From contig JACEVL010005070.1 of NCBI GenBank assembly GCA_020284085.1, forward strand, positions 70,001 to 134,000: a DNA stretch of 64,000 nt. Direction: 5' to 3'. Below the pieces are notes generated by a model. The model had not been told where the DNA came from, searched no databases, and saw only the letters and a list, made by a program, of their open reading frames with translations. The first letter of the stretch is position 1; each line of letters starts with the position of its first letter. This document shows, piece by piece, positions 33,701 to 41,082 of the stretch. The DNA is from Aporrectodea caliginosa. Lineage: Eukaryota; Annelida; Clitellata; Crassiclitellata; Lumbricidae. The translations under genes and the position numbers were made by a program.

Positions 33701-34090
33701 TCCATAAAAAGCTACAAATAAGTAAAGAAATCCACTAAAGACAGATGGCATAAAGGAACTAAATAAATGCATAGATCCCAAGATCCAGCCGCAAGCGTAA
33801 TTAGTGTGGGGCGTACAAAGGGTAACCGTACCCCCAAAATTTGGACTGATCAATGCGTGCACAATGAAGCAAACAACCAAATATGTCACTGAAGTTTCCT
33901 ATTAAAATCTGCTGACTAATCAGCATATTATTACGTTCACACATTACAACATCGGTTATTTCTTAAAACATACCCATGTTTCTTTACGTCCTTCTGGATC
34001 AACAAAAATCACGTGGGTCGAGGTCAGGTAGAGCGTTCCAACGACCTTCTTCCGTGAGCTGAATCGATCAACCAGACACACACTCTCCAC
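7817..34090 (-). CDS. MTMR6: Myotubularin-related phosphatase, MTMR6/7/8 subgroup, with C-terminal FYVE finger (5' exon missing)
   Basis: Myotubularins of this subgroup remove the 3-phosphate from PI3P and PI(3,5)P2 on endosomal membranes. Thirteen exons join in phase: 34090-33974, 27405-27243, 26231-26077, 20788-20660, 20347-20213, 19648-19516, 17590-17481, 17188-17066, 13849-13596, 10413-10279, 9650-9524, 9081-8653, 7993-7817. They total 2187 nt, giving 728 residues plus stop. Counting from the first visible residue, the PH-GRAM domain is about 1-100 and the phosphatase domain about 110-480, with the catalytic CX5R motif (CSDGWDR) starting at residue 326. A divergent linker occupies 528-650 and the FYVE-type finger 658-710. 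From memory of human MTMR6, blocks such as [30 protein letters not shown] and FKFW align without gaps at every exon join. Vertebrate MTMR6/7/8 lack the FYVE finger; I recall insect orthologues having one. The symbol is by similarity: the gene may be the single pre-duplication orthologue of MTMR6, 7 and 8. The start codon was not found. Confidence 0.93.
8040..8650. repeat. (GACAGA)n tract filling the intron that splits the FYVE finger
   Basis: About 600 bp of imperfect gacagagagacagag. In the phosphatase transcript this reads as a long (CUGUCU)n polypyrimidine tract lying directly between exons 13 and 14. Confidence 0.92.
8653..9081 (-). CDS. MTMR6: Phosphatase exon 13: linker and first half of the FYVE finger
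   Basis: The exon has 429 nt (143 codons, phase 0 to 0). The first 125 residues are a divergent acidic/Ser-rich linker with a helical start ([14 protein letters not shown]). The last 13 residues, [13 protein letters not shown], supply the first zinc-ligand pair and basic Lys-Lys of a FYVE finger. The 5' boundary is taken at the acceptor gaaacag; this end has no homology support. Confidence 0.85.
9524..9650 (-). CDS. MTMR6: Phosphatase exon 12
   Basis: The exon has 127 nt, phase 2 to 0. It encodes [42 protein letters not shown], matching the FW..MY.RF....P end of the phosphatase domain, followed by what looks like the start of a helical, coiled-coil-prone segment. The acceptor is tgtctag and the donor gtctgc. 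Confidence 0.91.
9895..9985 (+). mobile_element. LINE reverse-transcriptase C-terminal fragment
   Basis: Reads [20 protein letters not shown] in one plus frame, the same terminal motif as the other LINE copies. It lies in the intron between exons 11 and 12. Confidence 0.65.
10140..10255 (+). mobile_element. LINE 3' tail
   Basis: Contains ggtcaggagcgcctctgagcag and then a gtgttatacaaatt tail with a gaatgaatgaat terminus. Together with 9895-9985 it may be one interrupted copy. Confidence 0.55.
10279..10413 (-). CDS. MTMR6: Phosphatase exon 11
   Basis: The exon has 135 nt, phase 2 to 2. It encodes [15 protein letters not shown]...[24 protein letters not shown], matching the TYSLW......NP.Y motif. 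The donor must be gtagtc within 'ttcaagtag', otherwise a stop follows. With it, the next exon restores K-F-W. Confidence 0.9.
10590..10870 (-). mobile_element. LINE reverse-transcriptase C-terminus and 3' tail
   Basis: The minus strand reads [20 protein letters not shown] then KSVLFDRG, followed by the ggcgctatataaatttgcaa tail. It is closely related to the plus-strand copy at 38895-39110. It lies in the intron between exons 10 and 11. Confidence 0.75.
11385..11520 (-). mobile_element. LINE 3' tail fragment
   Basis: Reverse complement of ...gggagcacctcgaaagagc...ggctgtataaatatg, a diverged version of the recurrent tail. Confidence 0.55.
12000..12130 (+). mobile_element. LINE reverse-transcriptase C-terminal fragment
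   Basis: One frame reads [26 protein letters not shown], matching the WN.LP..LR....SFK..LKT.LF end of non-LTR reverse transcriptases. Confidence 0.65.
13020..13140. repeat. (ACT)n microsatellite
   Basis: Imperfect ctactactac array in the intron after exon 10. Confidence 0.85.
13225..13520. repeat. G-poor (CCTTA)n low-complexity tract
   Basis: Almost devoid of G on the plus strand, with many ttacctta units. In the phosphatase transcript this becomes repeated GGUAAG-like sequence. Confidence 0.8.
13596..13849 (-). CDS. MTMR6: Phosphatase exon 10
   Basis: The exon has 254 nt, phase 0 to 2. It encodes [19 protein letters not shown] followed by [37 protein letters not shown] and [17 protein letters not shown]. 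These match the human MTMR6/7/8 subgroup closely, which separates this gene from the MTMR3/4 FYVE phosphatases. The donor is gttagt. The intron downstream is crowded with donor-like motifs. Confidence 0.95.
14460..14720. other. GC-richer stretch of unknown nature
   Basis: CpG-containing segment in the intron between exons 9 and 10, with gaccgaccgaccgacc and gacggacggac runs. No open frame is recognised. The surrounding 13850-15480 holds nothing else identifiable. Confidence 0.4.
15480..15905 (-). mobile_element. LINE 3' region (reverse-transcriptase C-terminal remnant)
   Basis: The minus strand reads [20 protein letters not shown] then DRNFIPRS, resembling the LR.R.HD..LP....NFI.R terminus of Jockey/L2-like reverse transcriptases. 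It is followed by gacgaataaacg-type sequence and (AAT)n at the 3' end. Confidence 0.55.
16525..16625 (-). mobile_element. LINE 3' tail fragment
   Basis: Reverse complement of the gagcgcctctgagtaggtctcttgaag...tgctatataaatt tail ending in (AATG)n. Confidence 0.7.
17066..17188 (-). CDS. MTMR6: Phosphatase exon 9: catalytic P-loop
   Basis: The exon has 123 nt (41 codons, phase 0 to 0) and encodes the catalytic motif [14 protein letters not shown] followed by [14 protein letters not shown]. The nucleophilic Cys and the CX5R Arg are both present, along with the two Asp residues typical of active myotubularins. This is therefore predicted to be an active enzyme, not one of the dead paralogues. The acceptor is gttttccag and the donor gtgagt. 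Confidence 0.97.
17481..17590 (-). CDS. MTMR6: Phosphatase exon 8
   Basis: The exon has 110 nt, phase 1 to 0. It encodes [37 protein letters not shown], the SGWL.HI...L..... segment just before the active-site loop. The acceptor is ctgtccag and the donor gtacct. Confidence 0.94.
18095..18160 (+). mobile_element. LINE 3' tail fragment
   Basis: ttgaagtggtgctatataaatgttcaattacaat, the canonical plus-strand version of the tail. It lies in the intron between exons 7 and 8. Confidence 0.6.
18185..18560. repeat. (GGA)n microsatellite
   Basis: Purine-only tract with a duplicated block (gtaggagaaacagtagacag at about 18229 and 18409). It is pyrimidine-rich in the phosphatase pre-mRNA. The long Ser/Leu/Pro/Arg frames here are artefacts. 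Confidence 0.95.
19037..19101. repeat. Inverted repeat, 13-bp perfect arms
   Basis: caaattcaattca at 19037-19049 is complementary to tgaattgaatttg at 19089-19101. Intronic; function unknown. Confidence 0.6.
19516..19648 (-). CDS. MTMR6: Phosphatase exon 7
   Basis: The exon has 133 nt, phase 0 to 1. It encodes [41 protein letters not shown], matching the NAMAN.A.GKGYE and FLGI.NIH.MR.S..KL blocks. The donor is gtcaga. Confidence 0.95.
19735..20165. repeat. Degenerate GGA/GAAG purine tract
   Basis: Fills most of the intron between exons 6 and 7. It is related in composition to the 18.2-18.56 kb tract. Confidence 0.85.
20213..20347 (-). CDS. MTMR6: Phosphatase exon 6
   Basis: The exon has 135 nt (45 codons, phase 0 to 0). 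It encodes [31 protein letters not shown]...[10 protein letters not shown], the SQP..G...R..ED..LL..I...NP.....DTRP signature of myotubularins. The acceptor is ttgtag and the donor gtcagt. Confidence 0.95.
20390..20520. repeat. Two direct copies of gatcgatcgaccaattgatc
   Basis: The 20-bp phrase occurs at about 20401 and 20496, inside otherwise unremarkable intron sequence. Confidence 0.7.
20660..20788 (-). CDS. MTMR6: Phosphatase exon 5
   Basis: The exon has 129 nt (43 codons, phase 0 to 0). It encodes [39 protein letters not shown], matching the TYP..L.VP and FRS.GR.PVLSY motifs of the catalytic domain. The acceptor is gaccag and the donor a consensus gtacgt. Confidence 0.95.
21040..21350. 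repeat. Degenerate AAGACCAAGACC repeat with two larger copies
   Basis: The hexamer-like motif recurs throughout. A longer phrase (aaggcacaaaaaagtattgc...) returns at about 21303 (aaggcacagaacgtattgc...), so a unit of roughly 170-190 bp is tandemly duplicated. Not coding. Confidence 0.7.
22560..22840 (+). mobile_element. LINE reverse-transcriptase C-terminal fragment
   Basis: Reads [20 protein letters not shown] then [18 protein letters not shown], a decayed form of RAF.VAGP..WNSLP.S.R.A.SL.SFK..LKTHLF. From here to about 24040 nothing else is recognised. Confidence 0.6.
24040..24360. repeat. 21-bp minisatellite
   Basis: About fifteen copies of ttagccattatcttggcttt(g/a). Each unit holds the small palindrome tggctttgttagcca. 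It lies in the intron between exons 4 and 5. Confidence 0.93.
25390..25700. repeat. Inverted relics of the 24.0-24.4 kb minisatellite
   Basis: Two clusters (25395-25460 and 25635-25700) contain aatggctaacaaagccaag, the reverse complement of the 21-bp unit. A LINE-like tail (tctttattgcaaatgcacag) lies between them. Confidence 0.7.
26077..26231 (-). CDS. MTMR6: Phosphatase exon 4: GRAM to phosphatase linker
   Basis: The exon has 155 nt, phase 1 to 0. It reads [10 protein letters not shown]...[30 protein letters not shown], equivalent to the EDLYAF...W.L.DL..EY.RMGVP block at the entry to the myotubularin catalytic domain. The acceptor is ctcttttag and the donor gtgaac. Confidence 0.93.
26240..27120. 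other. Intron with nothing recognised
   Basis: AT-rich sequence between exons 3 and 4. No repeat boundary, open frame or RNA gene is seen. Confidence 0.6.
27243..27405 (-). CDS. MTMR6: Phosphatase exon 3: rest of the PH-GRAM domain
   Basis: The exon has 163 nt, phase 0 to 1. It encodes [11 protein letters not shown]...[25 protein letters not shown], the most conserved GRAM stretch of the subgroup. The acceptor is cttttgaag. The donor gttggt is weak, but it is the only one that joins exon 4 in frame (CCA G|CC AAC). Confidence 0.93.
27475..27560 (-). mobile_element. LINE-like 3' tail with (AAT)n end
   Basis: aataataataataatattcatttatt resembles the tail at 15480-15520 in the same orientation. 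Only the terminus is recognisable. Confidence 0.35.
27620..27745 (-). mobile_element. tRNA-derived SINE candidate
   Basis: On the minus strand, TGATTGAATAG (27726-27716) resembles box A. A good box B, GGTTCGATACC, lies at 27683-27673, about 33 nt downstream as in tRNAs. No intact tRNA cloverleaf is apparent. Confidence 0.45.
27762..28103. mobile_element. hAT-type MITE, family 3
   Basis: A 342-bp element with inverted ends CAGGGGTTCCCAA at both termini and an exact 8-bp duplication gtttacat (27754-27761 and 28104-28111). It contains internal 'caccccc' runs and no coding sequence. Confidence 0.93.
28464..28536. repeat. (GTC)n then (ATC)n microsatellite
   Basis: Compound trinucleotide tract giving poly-Asp, poly-Ser and poly-Val artefact frames. 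Confidence 0.97.
29000..29800. promoter_or_regulatory. CpG-rich segment within the phosphatase intron 2
   Basis: CpG density is clearly higher than in the surrounding AT-rich sequence (gcggcggcggcgacggcgcg near 29620). It could be an internal promoter or enhancer of the phosphatase gene. No exon is recognised in it. Confidence 0.25.
30727..30770. repeat. (TA)n microsatellite
   Basis: About 21 perfect TA units. Confidence 0.97.
31015..31250. repeat. CA-repeat grading into GACAGA-like low complexity
   Basis: Starts as (CA)n at 31021 and becomes agacacacaaacgcagacac-type sequence. Not coding. Confidence 0.75.
31930..32660. repeat. 41-bp tandem repeat
   Basis: About fourteen near-identical units containing caacactgttcagagtatct tgacttatct tggataaaatc, with diverged units at both edges. 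There are no spacers, so it is not a CRISPR array. It lies in the intron between exons 2 and 3. Confidence 0.96.
32835..33670 (-). mobile_element. Decayed LINE: endonuclease and C-terminal segments
   Basis: Near 33660-33500 the minus strand reads [20 protein letters not shown] then [11 protein letters not shown], the GDFN.H catalytic region of an AP-type endonuclease. Near 33080-32990 it reads [12 protein letters not shown]...[10 protein letters not shown], the reverse-transcriptase end. It finishes with gtggcgctatagaagtgat and (GATTA)n. The central reverse-transcriptase region is deleted. Confidence 0.75.
33974..34090 (-). CDS. MTMR6: Phosphatase exon 2: start of the PH-GRAM domain
   Basis: This exon has 117 nt (39 codons, phase 0 to 0) between acceptor ttttag and donor gtatgt. 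It reads [15 protein letters not shown]...[20 protein letters not shown], matching the first GRAM strands of MTMR6. By analogy with the human protein, about eight residues including the initiator methionine come from an upstream exon not identified here. Confidence 0.92.
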
Positions 34091-34199
34091 CTAAAATAAG
34101 TCAAATCCACTGTGTACGGATTTCAGTCAACCAAGCGGTAAAGTCAATCAACCTGCGTAACACAGTGTAACCCAAACATCCCTTCAGCACCTTTTTAGA

Positions 34200-34255
34200 A
34201 CGTGATTTAATTCAGGAACTTCTATAGAGCCACTGCATAGTGCAGAATTGAGTTG
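34200..34255 (-). mobile_element. LINE 3' tail fragment
   Basis: aggaacttctatagagccactgcat is the reverse complement of the tail also seen at 32860. Very short. Confidence 0.4.
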
Positions 34256-34608
34256 CAGTAATCAATTCTACACCTGTGATTTCTATTTATTACAATTATT
34301 AGTCTTTCATGGTGAGTAAATCTGAATCTGAGGTGCGAGACATGTGGAATAACTTGTCATGAGATGTTAGTGTAACAGAATCTACTCAGAAGGATTGAAT
34401 CCTTGGATGGCCTGCCCAGCAACTACTGAACAGACTACTGCCAGGAGGCCCGCACTTAAATGTAATAACGGTGAAGGCACTGATGGGATGATCGCTCCTA
34501 ATTAGAATCCATTCCAGTCTAATTAGAATGATGTAAATATGTATGTATAACCCTTACATTTAAAAGAGTCACGAGTAGCAGTAGTCAATACTCTGTCTGC
34601 ATGGGTAT

Positions 34609-35365
34609 TAGAGGTCTGCGGGTAGAGCGCTTTTGTTACCCGACCCGTACCCGTAACACAGAACTGTTACCCGTACCCGTACCAGTCCCGTACTCAAAAT
34701 TACTACCCGATCCGACCCGTACCCGCAGGTATACCCGTACCCGTACCCGCCACGTTATTAGTTCGCCTTCCCATATAGCTCCAGACTCCCAGTACCTACC
34801 AGGCCAATTATAGGCTCAATGGCTATCAACACGGCAGTTTGAAACAAAATACCGCTAATTGAGTAGTTTGAGTATTTCTCAGAGGTAAAGGGATGACAGG
34901 CTTCGAAATATGCCCAGCCTTGACTGATGGACTGGACAGTAAATCACGCGGCGACGTTAGTGACCTCTGACCTCACCGGTTGTCGGGACTGAAACTCAGA
35001 TCAGATATATTTAAAAGCACTACGATCGTGTTAATGGAAACAAGCCACTCTGTAACTGTAATTTGAGCATCTTTAGTGAATGTCAAGTTCACTAAGGCGC
35101 GCGGACATAGGTCAACACATGCATATAGTACTTAGAGAGGACGAAACCAGTTATGGTAAGCAAGTCTTTGAAGATGCAAGACTCACTATTACGTATAACC
35201 CCAAATTTCAATTTGGTACGGGTAAAACCGGGTATACCCGTACCCGTAATGCTCTTACCCGTACCCGACCCGACCCGTGAAAAGCCGACCCGACCCGTAC
35301 CCAACCCGCGGGTACGGGTCGGGTACGGGTAAACCCGCGGGTACGGGTATACCCGCAGACCCCTA
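34609..35365. mobile_element. hAT-type MITE, family 2, copy 1
   Basis: A 757-bp element with inverted ends TAGAGGTCTGCGGGTA / TAGGGGTCTGCGGGTA and an exact 8-bp duplication atgggtat (34601-34608 and 35366-35373). Each end carries an array of ACCCGTACCCG motifs, C-rich on the left and G-rich on the right. No transposase frame. Confidence 0.94.
35311..35330 (+). other. Canonical G-quadruplex motif
   Basis: GGGTACGGGTCGGGTACGGG has four G3 runs with loops of 2-3 nt, inside the right end of the family-2 MITE. Confidence 0.75.
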
Positions 35366-35373
35366 ATGGGTAT

Positions 35374-35600
35374 GATAACCTATTGGTTAGAGTGCTCGGC
35401 CTTTAACGCAGAGAGTATGAATTTCGAGCCTCCACTCTGAAGGTAACTGTGTAGGGACCTTGAGCAAGTCCTTGACTCACCAATTGCTCAGCACCATCAA
35501 TGCTGCGTTATGGCTCTGTTGAGCAGCCACTGATAGCCTTTAGCCTGGCTGTAAGGCTGTGAGGATAAAATGCAAATTTAATAATGACAATAATAATAAA
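35374..35600 (+). mobile_element. tRNA-derived SINE
   Basis: Box-A-like tattggttagagtgctcgg (35381-35399) and box-B-like gaatttcgagcc (35419-35430) have tRNA-like spacing. They are followed by the ccttgagcaagtccttgact body and a gtaaggctgtgaggataaaa / aataataataa tail typical of animal tRNA SINEs. Confidence 0.65.
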
Positions 35601-35804
35601 GTCCTGTTTTACTGAAGTGTAATCCGGCCACTATCATCAATGCATATAAAAATGTGCACTTTAACAGATCTGGTGACCCGAAACACCTGTACAGGTGTGA
35701 AGCCATAGTTAATAATTAAAAACATCACCAGACAGGATTAGCAGGCAAATCCAAATGACTTTGTCTAGGATTCAAATAAGGTATTAGAGGCAACTATGGT
35801 TTCA

Positions 35805-35890
35805 AAGACACGCACGCACACAGTGCACACACAATGCACACACAATGCACACACAATGCACACACAATGCACACACAATGCACACACAAT

Positions 35891-35925
<35 letters not shown>
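35805..35925. repeat. (ACACACAATGC)n then (AC)n
   Basis: About seven 11-bp cacacaatgca units followed by a pure CA tract. Confidence 0.95.
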
Positions 35926-35926
<1 letters not shown>

Positions 35927-36469
35927 TCATGCAATCATGCATACATATAAATACATAATGTATAATTATGACCAATATAATTATATAATTATAGATCTAA
36001 TGAATAATATCTTCTTTGGCTTCTTCACAGGAAATCTTCCGTCTCTGAAAAGTCTGCATATAACGAAGGAGGCTCTGCAAAAATTCCGGTTATCCAACAT
36101 CTCAACAGCAGTCAAATCTGGATCTCCTTCTCAACTTCTAGATATGCCAGTGACTCCAACAGGTCACAATAATGTCTGGCTAGACGCCACAGTGACAATG
36201 GTCCATTACCAGATAAATGACGCTTAAACAGGTTCTGGCTACATTAGTATCTGTTGCTTCCAGAAGTTACTTTTATGAGCGTGGACACCTGTCTTAAGTA
36301 AGCGATCCGTAAATCCAGTGCTGGTTTCGAGATTAGGAAGACAGTGAAATTCTACGATGACAGTATATTAACCTTCGGGCAGGTACGCATTTGATGGGTG
36401 GTCTTAGCATAGGGATAGAACATCTGCAAGACTCAATGGCTTAACACATAATTATGGTTCAAACAAGTG

Positions 36470-36690
36470 CAGATGGAAGGATGGATGGATGGTCGGATCG
36501 GGATGGATGGATGGATGAATGGATGGATGGATGGATGAGGATGGATGGATGGATGAATGGATGGATGAATGAATGGATGAATGGATGGATGGATGGATGG
36601 ATGGACGGATCAGGATGGATGGATGGATGGATGAATAGATGGATTGATGGATGGATGAATGGATGGATGGATGGATGGTTAGACTGACAG
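36470..36690. repeat. (GGAT)n imperfect microsatellite
   Basis: Interrupted gatggatggatgaatgg tract, second instance of the 299-412 motif. Confidence 0.95.
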
Positions 36691-37229
36691 ACGCAAGTAT
36701 ACGCAGGGGCGTTCCCTAACTGGCACAGCCAGACCCAGACCAAAATTCTAAATTCAGTGCACTGGAATTAATTAATTAATTAATGTATGGACTGTAACTG
36801 AAATAGCAATTACAAAGGTGTATCCTGCTTCATCAAGAGAAATTTCTATGAGGCACTCTCCAAAACACCTGAGACATGTTCTGCAACCAGGGCATAGCCA
36901 GGACAGTCATACAAGTAACCAGCGCAGGGGCGATTTATGCCCCAAATAAATTCTCAGCAGGGCAAAAATCTGGCAGGGCAACTACGAGGGCAGAGGCTTT
37001 TTTACCAGGGCATTTGCACTGGTTTGCCCTGCTGTAGTGCTGCCACTGCAAAACAGCATGATCGAACAGAATGGTTTTCATGGGTGACGGAAATAATGGC
37101 CAGTGAAAGATCACGGATCATCCTAAGGTGCTGGGCAAACCATTCAACAAGATGGTCCGAACACAACGCCCCTGAATTTCAGCTGGCAAAACAACCAGGT
37201 TGCCACATGTCCCACAGAGGAGGGATTTT

Positions 37230-37560
37230 CGGTCAGGTATGTATGAAATGATGAACTAAGATAATCATTAGATATCCAAACAACTCTGCTAGAAAAATCG
37301 TTCAGCAAAGACTCCGATGGTTTGTGCATGTTGAGAGAATGCCAGCTGACTTAATCCCATACAAAGCACCACACAAAAGATTAGAACAACAAAGAAACAA
37401 AGACAGACCAAGACTACACTGGATAGATAATAGAAATGAGGGCAAAACATCACTTGGACAAATGACCGAGAACAATGGAGATCATTTATTCGTACCCATC
37501 GCCACCAAATGGCTGGCATCAGGAACTGATGATGATGATGATGCTTGGGTTGAGACACAT
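37230..37560 (+). mobile_element. Non-LTR retrotransposon C-terminal remnant
   Basis: Reads QQRLRWFVHVERMPADLIPY..., then RPRLHWIDN and IATKWLASGTDDDDD. This resembles the RWFGHV.RM....P.....GRPR..W.D terminal region of non-LTR elements. It ends in a (GAT)n run typical of some LINE 3' ends and differs from the tatataaat-tailed family. Confidence 0.65.
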
Positions 37561-38739
37561 ATCCTTAAAATACGATGGAGTATGTATACGGTGCAAGGTA
37601 AATATTTATAAGCATTTAGCCCAATGTGCTTTTCGATTGGCAACCTGTGCAGTTCCTCTCGATGAAAGATCGATCGACGGATCAACAGACGGATCAAAGG
37701 ACAGATGAAGGGATGGATTCTATTCATTGATCGATGGATGTAAGTATGGATGAATGGCTGGATGAATAGATGGTTGAATACATAAACTGACAGAATGATC
37801 CATGGATAGACAAATACCTGGAAGGATTTGATAATGTTATAATATGAAGAAATAACAAGGATATAAGAGCTGTAATATGCCAAAACTAATCTTTGTTGGC
37901 AGAAACGGCCTATGTTGTCATAAGCTGCCGTTAAACTGTGGATCTATCCAATCGCTGGATGACCTCCATCAGTTTGCGAAATGTAATGTAAGAAATAACA
38001 ATTAATTCATCACCCTCATTTGCATCACAATGCTGTATTCCATTTACTATAGCATTTAGCAATTTACGGCAGTCCATTTGGGATGCCCCAACATTTCCCA
38101 GACTGTGTCCGGTAACATTCACATCCCCGATTCGTCCCTGCAATCCGTTTACAACAGCTTCCTATGCACCATCTTGAACTGGAGAAGGAGTTCTCCATCA
38201 ACGATCCAATTTCTCTTTCTCCTGATCGGAAGAAATTCCGGGACGTGACACCGGAAGCCAAAATACCCCGTAAGAGGGCGCCAGTTATTTGCCTTGGGCA
38301 CATACACATCGCTGAGTTGATTTAGGGGAATCAACGGGAATTAGCCGCAAGACTTTAAACGAAATGGAAATGTAGAATGGAATGCAACTGAACGCGTCCA
38401 TTCAGTTCAGACTACGATGTCCCTGCGTAGCTTCCTGCAAGTGGGGCTATAGAAATTTTATAGCTTCATTAGTTTCACTGCAATAGCCCAGCAGAAGAAA
38501 TTCATGACTGCGTTTATCAGCTTGCTTGTTATTGTATTGGTATTGTCGTTGTACCTTAAACAAATGGTAAAAGAATTCCCTGATCCCAGCTCCCTCAGAT
38601 TTCAGTAGTAACTGGGTTTTGTAGTTGTAAATGCTATAGAACATTTGTAAAATATTTATCCATACTTGTCTTTTTCAACTTACTTAATGTTGCTAGCAGT
38701 CTTTCTGCAGTCTCCCTAACGAATATGATATCAAAAATT

Positions 38740-38835
38740 CTAATCCAGAAATTCTAATCTAATTTAATATAATTTTATAGTTGCAGTGTCATAATGCACA
38801 AGGCAGAGCAATCAATGGTCTTTTCTAAATAAAAA
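38740..38835 (-). mobile_element. LINE 3' tail fragment
   Basis: Reverse complement of ...attgattgctctgccttgtg...aattatattaaattagatt, related to the tail at 32835-32900. Confidence 0.4.
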
Positions 38836-38894
38836 GACAACATATTTAAAACCACAACCACTTGACAGAACTAGCAGTGATTCATGAAGCCAGG

Positions 38895-39110
38895 ACTTCT
38901 TCTATAAACTATGATTACAAGCTGCCTAAGAACCTGCAACATGAATTTCTCAGCCTCTCTAAAGTTGCCTCTTTTCCGCAAACACTTAAAGACCATTTTG
39001 TTCAATAATGGGTTTATTGAGTTAGGTCAGGAGCGCCTCTGAGGAGTCTCTCTCTTGAAGTGGCTCTATATAAATTTGCAATTACCATTACCATTAACAT
39101 GCAGACAGTC
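38895..39110 (+). mobile_element. LINE reverse-transcriptase C-terminus and 3' tail
   Basis: Reads KLPKNLQHEFLSL, then a gtcaggagcgcctctgagg...tggctctatataaatttgca tail ending in (ATTACC)n. It is the plus-strand sibling of the 10590-10870 copy. Confidence 0.75.
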
Positions 39111-41082
39111 GTTTCACTTCAAATCAAGCATCGGTGCTGCAAGTGACTGAACTAGATTAGACTTCTGAATAGATCAGAATCACGGTACCAGAGTTGAAAC
39201 GCTTAAGTGCACATGAGAGCTCAGTGATAGGACAACCAACATTATTTCCTTCATGGTTAAACGGCTGGTAACCTAATAACAAATACTTTAAACTTTACTG
39301 GCCACACGCAGGAAACTGCACTTAAAAAACAGGACAAAAACTGTATTTCAGCACCCTTAACAAATGCATAGCAAAGCATTTCCACAACAAATGTCTGTGT
39401 AAGGAGAGAAACTTCATTTTCGGCCACTGTTCAAGATACTCCAAATACCGTTGTGTGGAAGGGAGGCAAAGTTGTCGTAATGGTACAATTCAAAGTCATG
39501 AGAGGATTGCACCACCTAGAAGCGAATATGCCATTACCGCAATGAAATGTTCATTTTATACAACCCGATCGGGTAAGATTCCTCCGCCAATCGTTACTTG
39601 ACTTTCTGGGCTACTGTAGACGAAAGGTCGCCTGGCGCTCACAACGGCTCCGTAAATAAATTTTTAATGATGGCATATATCTGCGTCAACACCTTCGTGA
39701 ACTGTAGACACGTCTTTCGGTTACAAATCAAAGGTCAAAGCTGCAATATTAACAGCCGAAATAGCCATCGTTGCCGTATCGTATAAACAGTCGAGGCAGC
39801 AATTTTACCACCCAATGCATACAGCAATCCTAGAAGCAATACATGTATGAACACTGGAGGCAGCAATTTCAACAACCCGCAGTATAGCAATCACGGTAAA
39901 CTCAGATAACAGACATAACGTGTATTCGCGGATATTCGGAGGGTGGCCTTCCGAATCCGTCCTTGTACACCTGATTAATGTTCTTTCCGTTTGCTTTCCG
40001 ACTCAGATGGAAAGCATGCCCCGTATATTATCCGCTCTTGGCCCCACAGGCTACCACCATGTCCCAAGTGCGCAGTCCAGGCAATTACCGACCGTGTTAG
40101 GATCAGGCGTTCCTTCAGCAGTCAGCGTGAAAGGTTCTGGATTTCCTCCGGCTAGTCCTGGAATGGCTCTCACACGCCGGTCTCGTCCTAGTTGGCAGGA
40201 CAGTCAGCTATTATCGAGAGGATATATACGTGCTCATTAGACGCAGATACTACGTGGCTCGCACACAGTCAAAAGCGCACACCTGGTTATATATTACCTG
40301 TAGAGTATAGCGGCGGGTAGAATTAAAACATAGTACCTCAAACGCCTGTAACCTTCAGAGCTTAATTGCATCTTGCTAAGGCAAGCTGAGTGTAAAGTAA
40401 GGTAATTGTTATTTATTTTATGGCTACATCATTAGTAGTCCTTAGCTCATCGTTCAGCTGAAGTACAACGACAGCAAAATTAGCAACCTAACAGCTGGAC
40501 AACTTTCCCCATGGTTACATGGTTCCACATGTAATCTACCAAATTACAACCCATAGGAATACCCGTCTCAGAGAACAGCAATAATGTAGAGAGACAACTG
40601 GCAAATGACTAGACACCACGGACGTTGAATACAGCTTACTCTGCACAAGCAAATACACCCAACTGTACCAGTTCTGTTCCAGTTCAATAAACCATTTTAT
40701 TGTGCCAAACAAATTCCCCAATATCGCTATATGCCAAGCAATAAACCTTCTACTGCACACAAAATAATAACGCCAACAGTGAAAGTATACCGGATCGCAC
40801 CAGGCTGCTTATCGTCCTAGCGAGCTACACATCTCATATCCTTCATCACTGAGTACACTCTGGTTGCGTCATTCATTTCCAATGCTGAGTCTGATAAAAT
40901 ACACTTGTGTTCGTTTGATAGATCCTCGAAAACGCATTCCCTTGCTTTCTGTCAACACTGAGCACGCTATATATATATATATACAGACAGTGATCTTATG
41001 GCATCCGTTAACTTGCAATTACATCATTTATGGCATCTGATTACGTCTGGTCTTACATTCTTCTATCAGCCAAGGAGACTTC

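Noticed and set aside
36373..36390. Candidate first phosphatase exon on the minus strand: ATG CGT ACC TGC CCG AAG followed by gttaat
   Set aside because: Phase and start context fit, but the six residues do not resemble the expected subgroup N-terminus and the donor is weak; such a short match is likely by chance.
36926..37070. GGGCA-rich segment suggesting another hAT end (caggggcg...tgccctg)
   Set aside because: No convincing pair of termini with a target duplication.
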